Positions 26,270 to 35,686 of a stretch of 57,322 nucleotides of DNA are shown piece after piece. A model generated the notes under the pieces. It made no database searches and was not told where the DNA came from. It saw only the letters and a program-made list of their open reading frames with translations. The position numbers and the translations under genes are program-made. This DNA comes from Pseudomonadota bacterium. Its GTDB lineage: Bacteria > Pseudomonadota > Gammaproteobacteria > Steroidobacterales > Woeseiaceae. The stretch's first letter is position 1. Each line of letters opens with the position of its first letter. The stretch covers positions 1-57,322 of the forward strand of contig JACZSM010000011.1 of assembly GCA_022574185.1 (NCBI GenBank). Direction: 5' to 3'.

Positions 26270-27004
26270 CTAGTTGAGTTTGGATGATTCTACGAAATCG
26301 ATGAGGAGAACATCTCGATACCCGTCGCCATCGCCATCGCCCAAGACGATCGGCGAGACGCTGTGCCATAGCGAGCGGTCAAAATAATACGAGTCAAAGT
26401 AAACTTGCTGCTCCCAAACGACCTGCGGACATTCCGTCGGCGCCGGTCCGTTGCCATAAAAGTAGTTGATACCGCCACTGATGTTGTGGCGACCGATCAG
26501 GTGTTGCGCTGTAAAGTTCTCATCATCACGATGAGTGCCCTCGGGTGTGGGATTGCCAGGGATCCCGTCCGCAGCGAGTATGCGGATCTGATGCACGCCG
26601 ATGAGCCAGTCGTCATCGATGTGCTTATTCGCAGTCAGCTGAGCAAAGTCAAACAATATGACTTCGCGCAGGAACGCATTACTGGCGATATCGGCGGTTA
26701 GTGGCGCAAAATGTCGGGGTTGGCCACCATTGAGAGGGTTGATTTTGGCGCTTTGATAGAAGGACGCGCCGGCAATGGCGCTTAGCTCACCCGTCGTTGC
26801 CGACAGCCGAAACAGCCCGTACCGCCTGAATCGGTATTTTCCGCCATCAGCCATGTAGGGATCTGCTTCGAGATGCTCCCAATCGAGCCGGAAGGCTTCA
26901 ATGGACTCTTGCATGGCGGGTGTAAACAGAAAATCGTGGGCGGGAATCAGTGCGTAATGAGCGCGCTCAATACTACTGCCTATATCGGCATCAACGGTGA
27001 TCAC
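26270..27004 (-). CDS. 2-oxoglutarate/Fe(II) dioxygenase family protein (amino-acid hydroxylase type)
   Basis: About 244 residues from GTG at 27004 (with AGGA upstream); the frame stays open to 27217 but that extension shows no family features. The facial triad is readable: His158-x-Asp160 in GTHRDDENF and His214 in LWHSVSPI, with RHNISGG between. The VHQIRI...PEGTHRD and WHSVSPI layout fits the 2OG-Fe_Oxy_2 group that includes bacterial L-isoleucine 4-hydroxylase, so hydroxylation of a free aliphatic amino acid is a fair guess. Substrate unproven. It ends 12 bases before the homoserine-kinase-like gene, which suggests co-transcription. Confidence 0.75.
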   Translation of the reverse strand: MITVDADIGSSIERAHYALIPAHDFLFTPAMQESIEAFRLDWEHLEADPYMADGGKYRFRRYGLFRLSATTGELSAIAGASFYQSAKINPLNGGQPRHFAPLTADIASNAFLREVILFDFAQLTANKHIDDDWLIGVHQIRILAADGIPGNPTPEGTHRDDENFTAQHLIGRHNISGGINYFYGNGPAPTECPQVVWEQQVYFDSYYFDRSLWHSVSPIVLGDGDGDGYRDVLLIDFVESSKLN

Positions 27005-27366
27005 TTTGTTATTATTATTTTCCTGAGACGGCCTAGTAGTATACAGGAATCGTACCCAGAAGCACTGATTCCGGGGCCGCACTGCCCGTCGCAGGGTAAA
27101 TGGGTCACCAAATCGCTGCTGTACGGCGCGGATCCGGGCGCTAGTCGCTGCGACGGTAAACCAGCATTTCTTCCCGCGCGGAAAGTCCGATAAGAAATGC
27201 GCCGATTTCGAAAACACTCATGGTCAACCAGCCTTTGTGACTGCCGCGAGATGATGCCACCAAGCGGCCATTACCTCGAAAAACCCGATCGGGCGGCTAT
27301 GGAAAACACTCGACCTGCTATCGGCCTCGCCGATGAATTCTTGAGCAGAGTTCGAATGCAAAAAGA
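27005..27366. other. Non-coding stretch upstream of the dioxygenase
   Basis: About 360 bases between the dioxygenase start and the end of the 467-aa gene. Short open frames on both strands (for example 27197-27379 plus) have no recognisable protein features. It probably holds the dioxygenase promoter and the end of the upstream transcript; no clear terminator or operator was seen. Confidence 0.4.
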
Positions 27367-28770
27367 TCAGCCAGAATAACCGAACAGCTTGCGCTCGACT
27401 ATTGCCGTGGCCACACTTTCCGGCACCATCTTCTGCCATTCGTCACTGCCGCTCGCGATCATGTCAAGGACGTCAGGCGAATGAATGCCGAGGAACTCCT
27501 GCGAGATATCTTCCAATGCAATAATGCATTGGCGACTTTTTAGATAATTAAACAGGTGCTGCAGCGAATTCTCCAGCCGAAGATCGTCGACGCTTTCTAT
27601 TTTTCCAGTGGACTCATTCTTGAGCGGGTAGATCAATAACTTCAGCTGCTCTTTAAACAGTCGCCCGAAACTTTCGAGAATTCCGCCATCGAGGGCCGCG
27701 TAGTATTGCTCTTCGAAAAGGCTGCGCAGCGTTCCAAGGCCCATGGCCAGACCGATCGGCCGGTTGGTGCAACGAAACAGATACGCAGCCAGGCGGTAGA
27801 ATTCCGGATAGTCCGAAATTAATACCGTGTAGCCGGTCGTCGCAAGAACCTCCGCACGACTCACAAAGTCCTCCAGAAACACGTCGCCATGCTCTGCAAG
27901 GTTGTGCATCGATATCTCCATGATCGGCAGTGTCTCTCCGGCTTGTACATCGCATACCTGTTCAAACTTCGCCATGGCAGCGTCCAGCATGTCGATATTG
28001 ACATGCGTCACCGGTCTGAACCTGCCACGCTCAACCAGCAGGGGACGTTTGCGTAGAGCCTCCGATGGCTGCAGCACTACGCCGTCTGCAGAAAACATCG
28101 CTGCACCGGTTAGCCCGAGTTGCACCAGTCGCAATGTCATTACACGATTGTCGATGCCGACAAATGCGGGACCGCTGACGCTTATCATGTCAATCTCAAG
28201 GCGATTGGCAGAAATACCATCAATCAGTGATGCGATCAGCGCTTCGGGTTGATGGTGCAGATCATAGGCACCGTAAATCAGATTGACACCAACGATCCCC
28301 AGCGCATCTTGCTGTAATGCATTGCTGTCATCGAGCATTCGGACGTGGAGGATAATCGCGCTGTCGTCTGCACCAGGCGCCGCCTGGAAGCGAATTCCCA
28401 TCCAGGCGTGACATTCGTTGGTGCCAAGATAATTACGGGCGGAAACGGTGTCCGCGAATGTGAAAAAACTCGTCGAATCGCCGCGTGTATTGGATAATCG
28501 ATGTCGAATGAGTGCCTGTTCATAATCCAGCATTGATTCGAGCCGCTCTCGACACACGTAGCGTTGACACTTGCCGTAAATAGCGTCGCTTACATGCATA
28601 TCGTAGGCCGAAATGCTTTTGGAAATTGTGCCTGCTGCACCACCTGCCTGGAAAAACCAGCGCACAACCTCCTGACCGGCGCCGATTTCCGCGAAAGTAC
28701 CGTAGCGTCCGGAATCCAGATTTATTGCAAGCGCCTTGTCCAGGGTTGAGCATTCACGAGCGTCTGACAT
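27367..28770 (-). CDS. Conserved 467-aa protein of unknown function
   Basis: 467 residues without signal peptide or membrane helices. Highly conserved-looking segments include SGRYGTFAEIGAGQEVVRWFF (broken here after 21 residues of a longer match), KSISAYDMHVSDAIYG, YVCRERLESMLDYE, NECHAWMGIRFQ, LHVRMLDDSN, ALGIVGVNLIYGA and VDNRVMTLRLVQ-type strands (here GIDNRVMTLRLVQ). I recall this as a widespread family in Proteobacteria and Bacteroidetes that databases sometimes label nicotinate-nucleotide adenylyltransferase, but I see no adenylyltransferase HxGH motif and would not assign it. It is monocistronic, with 162 bases to the divergent HDOD gene. Confidence 0.7.
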   Translation of the reverse strand: MSDARECSTLDKALAINLDSGRYGTFAEIGAGQEVVRWFFQAGGAAGTISKSISAYDMHVSDAIYGKCQRYVCRERLESMLDYEQALIRHRLSNTRGDSTSFFTFADTVSARNYLGTNECHAWMGIRFQAAPGADDSAIILHVRMLDDSNALQQDALGIVGVNLIYGAYDLHHQPEALIASLIDGISANRLEIDMISVSGPAFVGIDNRVMTLRLVQLGLTGAAMFSADGVVLQPSEALRKRPLLVERGRFRPVTHVNIDMLDAAMAKFEQVCDVQAGETLPIMEISMHNLAEHGDVFLEDFVSRAEVLATTGYTVLISDYPEFYRLAAYLFRCTNRPIGLAMGLGTLRSLFEEQYYAALDGGILESFGRLFKEQLKLLIYPLKNESTGKIESVDDLRLENSLQHLFNYLKSRQCIIALEDISQEFLGIHSPDVLDMIASGSDEWQKMVPESVATAIVERKLFGYSG

Positions 28771-28932
28771 CGGCGTACCTGTAGTGGTCTACATGTAAGT
28801 TAAGGGTTGTCGGTATATCGCGAGGATTCTTGAGGCTTAAGAATATCCAGCTTTGACCGACATAGATTCTAATATATCTCAAATGCCGGCACGAATCGTT
28901 TGTGACTCCGGCATGCGACCAATGGAGCAGCC

Positions 28933-29802
28933 ATGGAAACCGCCGCCTTAGCAGAGCCCAGCGAAAAATCCGCCTTCGAACAGGAGCTGGCCAGGGACCT
29001 CGCCGCAGGCGAACTCGAGTTGCCTTCCTTTCCCGATATTGTCGTAAAAATCCGCAACGCGATTTCTGACGAGTCCTGCACCCCGGACAAAATCGTGCAG
29101 CTTCTTGGCGCTGAACCTACACTTGCAGCTCGCATCATCAATATGTCGAATTCCGCGGCACTGGCTCCCGCGGGCGACGCTATTACAGATATTCGTGCGG
29201 CCGTAATGCGAATTGGATTCAACATGGTTCGAAATACAACCATGTCCTATGGCGTCGTACAGACGAAGTCCAGTTACACGTTAAAAGCGGCGAAAGATTG
29301 TCTCAGCAGTTTGTGGGACGAATCGGCGCATGTTGCGGCGCTCTGCTTCGTACTCGCAAAAAAATTGACGAAACGCAATCCCGACGAAGCCTTGCTGATC
29401 GGCCTGATGCACAGTATTGGCAAGCTATACATTCTCAGTAAAGCGGAAAAACACCCAACGTTATTCGGCGATGGGGGTCCATTAATGGGCATCATGGACG
29501 AGTGGCACGCTCCCATTGGCAGCGCAATCCTCGATAACTGGGGTTTTGAAGCGTATGTAGCAGCCGCGATCGCTGACTACAGGAATTACGAAAGGCAACA
29601 TGACGACGAGGCCGATTACACCGACATTTTGACGATGGCCACCATGTTTTCAATGTTCATGCGTGCTGAAGACAACATGGAATTCAATCTGAACGACATA
29701 TCAGCCAGTCGACAATTGAACATCGGCATCGAGGACATGATTCCGATCATCGAAGCATCCAACAGGCAAATCAATTCCCTGCATCGTGCGCTCGGAATGT
29801 AG
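28933..29802 (+). CDS. HDOD-domain signalling protein
   Basis: 289 residues. The HDOD domain spans about 20-220: LPSFPDIVVKIRNAISDESCTPDKIVQLLGAEPTLAARII, then NSAA and a degenerate HD (LIGLMHSIGKLYIL, where His-Ser replaces His-Asp), so no metal phosphodiesterase activity is expected. HDOD proteins usually act as signalling scaffolds linked to c-di-GMP, chemotaxis or stress responses. GGAG six bases before the ATG supports the start. It is a single gene, divergent from the 467-aa gene and convergent with the ParA gene. Confidence 0.88.
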   Translation: METAALAEPSEKSAFEQELARDLAAGELELPSFPDIVVKIRNAISDESCTPDKIVQLLGAEPTLAARIINMSNSAALAPAGDAITDIRAAVMRIGFNMVRNTTMSYGVVQTKSSYTLKAAKDCLSSLWDESAHVAALCFVLAKKLTKRNPDEALLIGLMHSIGKLYILSKAEKHPTLFGDGGPLMGIMDEWHAPIGSAILDNWGFEAYVAAAIADYRNYERQHDDEADYTDILTMATMFSMFMRAEDNMEFNLNDISASRQLNIGIEDMIPIIEASNRQINSLHRALGM

Positions 29803-29853
29803 CACGCGGATTCGGCTCGAATTGAACTCGGCGCGATCAAGTGCGCCAGAAAT

Positions 29854-30621
29854 CTAACGTAGTTCCTTGCCGCGCAAGGGAGTTAGTATCGGTGCCCCCT
29901 CCAGGTGCTCGAAATGGGTTGATATGAGGGCGTCCAGTCGACGCATGCGCCGCTGGTCAAGCCAATCGATGATCAAATCCATCTGTGCGACATCTTTTTT
30001 CGTCTTGTGCGCAGGTAACTCGTGAACACCGATGCCATGCGCAGCAGCGTGCACGAAATTCTGCGTGTCTCGAAGTACGGAAATGATCGGTATTCTCAAA
30101 CTGGTGAGAAAACGCATCAGCATCTGGTAGCTTTTCGTGTTCTGCCGCGTGCGATTGGGCACTACGGCCAATTGACAGTCGCGCCGGTCAATTTGCGAGA
30201 CCAGCAACAGTTCGGCAATAAATCGTGAGGCACAGAAAACATCGATTTCCGATGGCAGAACCGGAATCAGGATACTGCCGGCATCGTAGGTGACGTCGAA
30301 TAACTCGTCCGGACTGATGCCGGCTGGCATATCAATGATCAGGTTTTCGGTGTCAGGCTCAGTCTGCACGTACATGGTACCCGTAGATTTCACCATTTCC
30401 TGGCACGCAGAGATACCGTGAATCTTGGGCAGGTGTGAGGGCCGCTTCTCAAGCCAGCGCATGCTGAAACCCTGTGGATCACAGTCCACGAGTGTCGGCG
30501 CTGGACCGCGCGTCGCGTAACAAGCCGCAATATTCGTAGCGAGAGTGGTTTTGCCGGAACCACCTTTGGGATTGAGCACGACAATCTTATGCAGATTGTC
30601 TCGGTCGGGTGCAATCAACAT
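29854..30621 (-). CDS. Orphan ParA/MinD-family ATPase
   Basis: 255 residues. Deviant Walker A KGGSGKTT (19-26), Walker A' DCDPQG and Walker B-like LIIDMPAG mark the ParA/MinD family. ATG at 30621 starts the protein just before the first strand (HKIVVLNPKGG); the longer frame to 30666 adds nothing recognisable. No parB, parS or chemotaxis gene adjoins it, so it is not an obvious chromosome or plasmid partition pair; such orphan ParAs can position protein clusters or other cargo. The C-terminal third (DQRRMRRLDALISTHFEH) is basic and could bind DNA. Partner unknown. Confidence 0.85.
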   Translation of the reverse strand: MLIAPDRDNLHKIVVLNPKGGSGKTTLATNIAACYATRGPAPTLVDCDPQGFSMRWLEKRPSHLPKIHGISACQEMVKSTGTMYVQTEPDTENLIIDMPAGISPDELFDVTYDAGSILIPVLPSEIDVFCASRFIAELLLVSQIDRRDCQLAVVPNRTRQNTKSYQMLMRFLTSLRIPIISVLRDTQNFVHAAAHGIGVHELPAHKTKKDVAQMDLIIDWLDQRRMRRLDALISTHFEHLEGAPILTPLRGKELR

Positions 30622-31069
30622 CGTTCTGCCGGGGTTTCCCCCTCTCCGTTGGCGAACAATCAACACGAATTACCACCGTCGTAATGCAAAGCTAGTCCAA
30701 CTTTCGTGGCAACTCACCAGTGCATTACGCGGCATCCTACATAACAGCAAACAACTTGTCGAGAGTTTTATCTCTTTGTTTTTCAAACGAAAAGGGCAGC
30801 AAAACGCGTGGATGAGTGTCAATTAATTGACGCACCAGAATTGGCAGGCCGAAGAAAATGGGGCTGGCCCGGATTATTCATGAAAAAACCGCGCCAAACC
30901 TCAAGACGGCTACCCAGTGGCCGATAACGAATAGGCAGATCTGCGTTTTCCAGGCGCTGCTTGACCACGCCGTAGAGGAATTCGCCGCTACGGTGAATCA
31001 TTCATGGCGGGTCATTTCGATTTGTTATCATGCTCGCAGCCACGCACGTAATTCCGTGAAAGGCGCAAG
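30622..31069. other. Intergenic region with a 14-bp palindrome
   Basis: 448 bases between parA-like and DUF5062 genes without a credible gene. It contains the perfect palindrome GTCAATTAATTGAC at 30818-30831, a size and AT-rich centre that fit an operator. Base composition is lower in GC than the surroundings in 30690-30830. No tRNA-like or terminator fold was recognised. Confidence 0.4.
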
Positions 31070-31333
31070 ATGGCAAAAAAACTCAAGAACGAAAAAGGAC
31101 TCCTGAAAGAAGCGCTGCGGCTCATTATGGTCGACGCCGTCAAGCGCGGGATCGTCGAATTCGAGGCGACGGATTCCCACGATCTCAAAATTGAATATGC
31201 ATACCGGCTTCTGATCCACGACAAGAAAATCAGTCCTCTGCCGAGTGGCCAGGACACGCTGCCTAAAATACGGCATCGCCTGGCAATGTGGGTTACGCAC
31301 AAATTGCCCGACGATCACGCACTGCTGGGCTAG
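31070..31333 (+). CDS. DUF5062 small protein
   Basis: 87 residues, small basic and helical. KLKNEKGLLKEALRLIM at the N-terminus, KIEYAYRLLIHDK in the middle and LPKIRHRLAMWVTHKLP near the end match the DUF5062 family, found mainly in gammaproteobacteria. No function is known. The gene stands alone and supports the gammaproteobacterial origin of the window. Confidence 0.82.
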   Translation: MAKKLKNEKGLLKEALRLIMVDAVKRGIVEFEATDSHDLKIEYAYRLLIHDKKISPLPSGQDTLPKIRHRLAMWVTHKLPDDHALLG

Positions 31334-31401
31334 GTTGGTCGAATCGGCGCCCGGAGAGACTGGCTGGCGCGATACCCGCAACGCGTTATATCGCAGCGAC
31401 G

Positions 31402-32361
31402 CTAGCGCGCAATCGCCGCAAGATTCAGCAGTGCGGGTACATCACTGGGTTTATAGAGATCGATCTGTGAGAATGCGACCGGTTTGGTCGGCTGCGCGGT
31501 TACGACCAGGGTCGATTTACCTTCAAGGAATTCCCGGTACGGATCCAGTAAGTATTCATCAAACTCAATACCGGATGATGTGCCGGAATAGCGGAAGGCG
31601 TCCATTTGTGCTGTCAACACTTCTTCCGGTGACAATCCTCGCTGACCACAGTACTTTGTGACACGTTGCTTGAGAGAGCGGTCTGTGAATACCAGCCGCA
31701 TTGCGCTCAGTTTTGGTCGGTAGCGGGTTCCCTTCGACAATTCGGTCATCATATCGCCGTCCAGCGAGATACTTGCATCGAGATCCCACATGTCGTCAAT
31801 GTTGAGCGCCATTTCGAGCAGGTATTTTGACGGTTGATCACGAAACGTCATGGACATCGAAATGACCTGCTCTTTATAGCCCAGCGCTGCGAGAGCACGC
31901 GGTGAGAAGCCATACCGGCCTGTGCATTCTATCGCCGCTTGTTCAGCATCGTCTACGCCCAGCGACTGCACGGTGAAGTTGTAAATCTCCTGGTAGTAAT
32001 CCGCATCGACGGGCATATGCAGACCTTCCACGAGGAAGCCGAAATACTCCGGCATGCTGTCACCCTGCATCTTCATCATATCGCTGAGATCAAGCAATGC
32101 GAAAAAGCTCGGCGTGTCGATGCCTATCCGGTCAATACGGATCTCGTCCCGGAAGCCTTCTATGCGTATGGTTACGCCCTCGACCGTAAGCTCACCAGTC
32201 ATGGTTGAGGCAACGCCGTCATAGTCCACACGCGCAAACGGCGACATCATGAGCACCACCGTATCCATCGCCTCAGAGACCTTGCTGTGCAAATAAAACT
32301 TGGCGCCGCCATAAGCCAGGACGCCCAGCGCGATTGCCCAAACGATAAGCGCTTTCATCAT
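31402..32361 (-). CDS. Membrane-anchored periplasmic protein of unknown function
   Basis: 319 residues with one N-terminal membrane helix (ALIVWAIALGVLAYGGAKFYL), the rest periplasmic, rich in acidic residues and alternating β-like segments (YDGVASTMTGELTVEGVTIRI, IDRIGIDTPSF). The layout resembles AsmA- or DUF945-like periplasmic proteins, but I cannot place it in a family. Start ATG 32361 or the next codon 32358. It is divergent from the acetolactate-synthase-like gene, sharing a 210-base upstream region. No functional clue from the context. Confidence 0.68.
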   Translation of the reverse strand: MMKALIVWAIALGVLAYGGAKFYLHSKVSEAMDTVVLMMSPFARVDYDGVASTMTGELTVEGVTIRIEGFRDEIRIDRIGIDTPSFFALLDLSDMMKMQGDSMPEYFGFLVEGLHMPVDADYYQEIYNFTVQSLGVDDAEQAAIECTGRYGFSPRALAALGYKEQVISMSMTFRDQPSKYLLEMALNIDDMWDLDASISLDGDMMTELSKGTRYRPKLSAMRLVFTDRSLKQRVTKYCGQRGLSPEEVLTAQMDAFRYSGTSSGIEFDEYLLDPYREFLEGKSTLVVTAQPTKPVAFSQIDLYKPSDVPALLNLAAIAR

Positions 32362-32560
32362 TTAATCTCGCAAAACCCTGTGCTACCCGCGAATATGCGC
32401 CTGCTGCCGGCAGCGGCGATACAGGAGCCGTCACAAAATGAACAGAATCACGATGCGGCCCAATGGCACCTGCGAAGCCTGTCGTACAGTCCGTCATTTT
32501 GTAATTGGACATAACGCGGGCAGTCGCTTTCGATATCGGCTAAAGTTAGCCCTAATAATT

Positions 32561-32566
32561 AAGGAG
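32561..32566 (+). promoter_or_regulatory. Ribosome binding site for the TPP enzyme
   Basis: AAGGAG five bases before GTG at 32572; it fixes the GTG as the start of the TPP-dependent enzyme. Confidence 0.8.
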
Positions 32567-32571
32567 TCAAA

Positions 32572-34224
32572 GTGAAAGCATCGGACCTGCTGGTGAAATG
32601 CCTCGAAGCAGAAGGCATCGAGTACATCTTTGGCGTGCCGGGCGAAGAAAACGCCGACTTCATGATGTCGCTCGAGGATTCCGGGAAAATCAAATTCATC
32701 CTGACCCGCCACGAGCAGGGCGCGGCATTCATGGCCGAAATTTATGGCCGCCTGACCGGCAATCCGGCGGGCGCACTCGGTACGCTCGGGCCTGGCGCCA
32801 CCAACCTGATTACGGGTGTCGCCAACTCGAATATGGACCGTGCTCCCATGCTCGTGCTGACCGGCCAGGGATCGACCGACCGGTTGCACAAAGAATCGCA
32901 CCAGATCATGGACGTCGTCAGTATGTTCAAGCCCGTAACCAAGTGGGCGACGACGATTTTGAATGCCGACACGATCCCGGAGATCGTACGCAAGGCAGTG
33001 CGAATCGCGCGCACCGAAAAACCCGGCGCCGTGCACCTCGAGTTGCCTGAAGACATAGCGAGTCACGAATCAGATTCGGTGCCGCTGCAGCCACGGCGCT
33101 TTCGGCGCCCGGTGCCCGACGAGAAAATCGTCAACCAGGCATTTGCAATGATGAAAGCAGCCAGGCGACCCGTCATCGTTGCCGGCAATGGATGTATTCG
33201 ACGTCGGGCAAGCGCACAGCTTCGGCTTTTATGTGAAAAAACCGGCATCGGTGTCATCAGCACGTTCATGGCCAAAGGTTGCGTCGACATGGACGCCGAT
33301 TACTGCCTTTATACGGTCGGTCTCGGCACCAAAGATCGCGTTGCGATGGCGATCGACGACGCCGATCTAGTCATTGCACTCGGTTTCGACATGGTCGAGT
33401 ACCACCCCCAGCTCTGGAATTCGCACAAAAACAATCGCATTCTGCACGCCGACTTTTTGCCCGCAGAGATCGATGAATACTATCACCCGGAAACGGAGGT
33501 TATTGGCGATCTCGCCCACACATTGTGGATGCTGAACGAGCGTATCGATGCCGAAGGGCTACCCGACTACGACTTCGAAACACAGCGCAAATGCCGTGCA
33601 GCGATGGCATTAGACTTTGCTGAGTACAAGGATGACACGACCGAGGGTTCGATCCGGCCGCAAAAAGCGATCTGGGACGCGCGCCAGGTGATGGGGCCAC
33701 ACGACATATTGTTATCGGACGTCGGTGCGCACAAGATGTGGATCGCCCGGCACTATCATTGCCACGAACCGAATACCTGTCTGATACCGAACGGCTTTTG
33801 CTCGATGGGGTTTGCCCTGCCCGGTGCGATCGCAGCCAACATCGTGCACCCGGAGCGGCACATACTCGCGATCGCCGGCGATGCCGGATTCCTGATGAAT
33901 GTTCAGGAAATGGAAACCGCCGTGCGCATCGGCAGCAATATCACGGTCATGGTCTGGGAAGACCACGAGTACGGGTTGATCGCCTGGAAACAGGAAACCC
34001 ACTTTGGGCGGCACACGGATCTGGCGTTTGGCAATCCCGATTGGCAGTTGCTGGCGCAGTCCTTCGGCTGGAACGGTCACTACGTGAATAACGCCGCTGA
34101 TCTTGCGGGCACGCTGAAAATGGCGCTTGAGGAATCGGGACCAAGCCTCGTTGTCATTCCTATCGATTACCGTGAGAACCAGTTGCTCACCAAAAAGCTC
34201 GGCGAGATCCAATGGGCGATCTGA
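32572..34224 (+). CDS. TPP-dependent acetolactate synthase large subunit-like enzyme
   Basis: 550 residues. N-terminal pyrimidine domain with the cofactor-activating Glu48 (TRHEQGAAFMAEIYGR), central domain, and C-terminal TPP-binding domain with AIAGDAGFLMNVQEME for Mg-diphosphate. The family contains acetolactate synthases as well as other 2-oxo-acid carboligases and decarboxylases; no regulatory small subunit (ilvN) adjoins, so a branched-chain role is unlikely. It heads an operon with an aldehyde dehydrogenase (overlap of 13 bases), a MetF-like protein and two MttB-family methyltransferases. It may process the carbon skeleton left after demethylation of a quaternary amine, with the dehydrogenase oxidising the aldehyde product; this is inference. 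Confidence 0.87.
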   Translation: MKASDLLVKCLEAEGIEYIFGVPGEENADFMMSLEDSGKIKFILTRHEQGAAFMAEIYGRLTGNPAGALGTLGPGATNLITGVANSNMDRAPMLVLTGQGSTDRLHKESHQIMDVVSMFKPVTKWATTILNADTIPEIVRKAVRIARTEKPGAVHLELPEDIASHESDSVPLQPRRFRRPVPDEKIVNQAFAMMKAARRPVIVAGNGCIRRRASAQLRLLCEKTGIGVISTFMAKGCVDMDADYCLYTVGLGTKDRVAMAIDDADLVIALGFDMVEYHPQLWNSHKNNRILHADFLPAEIDEYYHPETEVIGDLAHTLWMLNERIDAEGLPDYDFETQRKCRAAMALDFAEYKDDTTEGSIRPQKAIWDARQVMGPHDILLSDVGAHKMWIARHYHCHEPNTCLIPNGFCSMGFALPGAIAANIVHPERHILAIAGDAGFLMNVQEMETAVRIGSNITVMVWEDHEYGLIAWKQETHFGRHTDLAFGNPDWQLLAQSFGWNGHYVNNAADLAGTLKMALEESGPSLVVIPIDYRENQLLTKKLGEIQWAI

Positions 34225-35636
34225 TGCTCGAGACCAGCCGCCCCGCAAGCGGCACGCTGGCAGTCTTGTCGCCGTTCGACGGCCGCGAACTGGCTTCTGT
34301 TCCGACCAGTAACGTGGATCATGTGGATGACGCGTTGGCCACAGCGCACGCGTTGTTTCGAGACCGTGACAGCTGGTTGCCCGTGCCGCAGCGTCTCGAG
34401 ATTTTAAACAAAACGGCGTCCATCATGCAGGGGCAGATCGAAGCGCTGACGCTGCTCGCCGCGAGCGAAGGCGGCAAACCTTACACCGACTCCAGGGTTG
34501 AGGTCGTGCGGGCTATCGATGGCGTGCATCTCTGTGCGGAGACTTTGCGATCGCACTCAGGTTCAGTAATCCCACTTGGAAAAACACAGGCGACGACCGG
34601 TCGCATCGCATTCACACAGAAAGAACCGGTTGGCGTCGTTGTCGCGGTCAGCGCGTTCAACCACCCTTTGAACCTCATCGTTCACCAAGTCGGTCCTGCC
34701 GTGGCGAGCGGTTGCCCGGTCATCGTAAAGCCCGCGGCCGATACTCCGCTGTCGTGTATTCGATTCGTCGAGATACTGCGGGAAGCGGGATTGCCCGATG
34801 CCTGGTGCCAGGTCGTCATAACGGGCGATCGAGATACTTCTGAAAAACTTGTTACCGATTCACGCGTGGGTTTCTTCAGCTTCATCGGTAGCGCTCGCGT
34901 CGGTTGGATGCTGCGCTCAAAACTGGCGCCGGGCACGCGCTGTGCGCTCGAACATGGCGGCGTGGCGCCGTTGATCATTGCCCCACCGTACAATCGCGAT
35001 GCAGCACTCGCCGCGATTCTAAAAGGTGGCTTCTATCATGCCGGGCAGGTGTGCGTATCGGTACAGCGAGTGTACGCACCGAAGTCCGAGGCCGCCGATT
35101 TTGCGTCTGCGCTGGCAGAGAAAGCGACAGAACTGATTGTCGGCGCACCAGAAGAGCCCGCGACAGAAGTCGGGCCATTGATTCGCACTGCGGAGGTCGA
35201 TCGCGTTGCCCAGTGGGTGGACGAAGCGGTTGCGGCTGGCGCCAAGCTGCTCTGTGGCGGCAATAAAATCTCGGACAGCTGTTATGCGCCCACCGTGCTT
35301 TTGAATCCTCCCACGAACGTGCGGGTCAGCACCTTAGAGATATTCGGACCCGTTGTCTGCATTTACGCTTACGACGATGTCGATAGCGCCGTCGCGCAGG
35401 CCAATGACTTGCCCGTAGCGTTTCAGGCAGCCGTTTTCAGCAATGACATCGATCTCGCAGGCGATCTGTACAGAAAGCTCGACGCATCTTCCGTAATAAT
35501 CAATGATCATACGGCGTTTCGTGACGACGTCATGCCGTTCGCCGGCCTGCGTGAATCCGGGCTCGGAGTTGGCGGCATTCCGTACACTATGGAAGACATG
35601 CAGATCGACAAGATGATGGTCATCAAGTCATCATAG
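34212..35636 (+). CDS. Aldehyde dehydrogenase family protein
   Basis: 474 residues, NAD(P)-dependent ALDH fold. The catalytic Cys281 is in HAGQVCVSVQRVY; the general-base Glu is in CALEHGGVAP (a variant of LELGGK), and VVAVSAFNHPLNL with KPAADTPLS form the coenzyme site. ATG 34212 overlaps the end of the TPP gene; ATG 34224, forming TGATG with that stop, is an equally plausible start. It resembles the lactaldehyde/succinate-semialdehyde/phosphonoacetaldehyde-type ALDHs rather than betaine aldehyde dehydrogenase. In context it likely oxidises an aldehyde produced with or by the TPP enzyme. Confidence 0.9.
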   Translation: MGDLMLETSRPASGTLAVLSPFDGRELASVPTSNVDHVDDALATAHALFRDRDSWLPVPQRLEILNKTASIMQGQIEALTLLAASEGGKPYTDSRVEVVRAIDGVHLCAETLRSHSGSVIPLGKTQATTGRIAFTQKEPVGVVVAVSAFNHPLNLIVHQVGPAVASGCPVIVKPAADTPLSCIRFVEILREAGLPDAWCQVVITGDRDTSEKLVTDSRVGFFSFIGSARVGWMLRSKLAPGTRCALEHGGVAPLIIAPPYNRDAALAAILKGGFYHAGQVCVSVQRVYAPKSEAADFASALAEKATELIVGAPEEPATEVGPLIRTAEVDRVAQWVDEAVAAGAKLLCGGNKISDSCYAPTVLLNPPTNVRVSTLEIFGPVVCIYAYDDVDSAVAQANDLPVAFQAAVFSNDIDLAGDLYRKLDASSVIINDHTAFRDDVMPFAGLRESGLGVGGIPYTMEDMQIDKMMVIKSS

Positions 35637-35686
35637 GAACATAAGCGCTGCAAGCGCTTGCCTAATCACCCAGCAGGAATTTGCAA

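Noticed and set aside
27005..27217. N-terminal extension of the 2OG dioxygenase frame
   Set aside because: No family features, basic and low-complexity (Asn run); GTG 27004 gives the expected protein.
29821..29853. GGCGC/GCGCC hairpin between the HDOD and ParA genes
   Set aside because: Five-base stem without a T-run is too weak to call a terminator.
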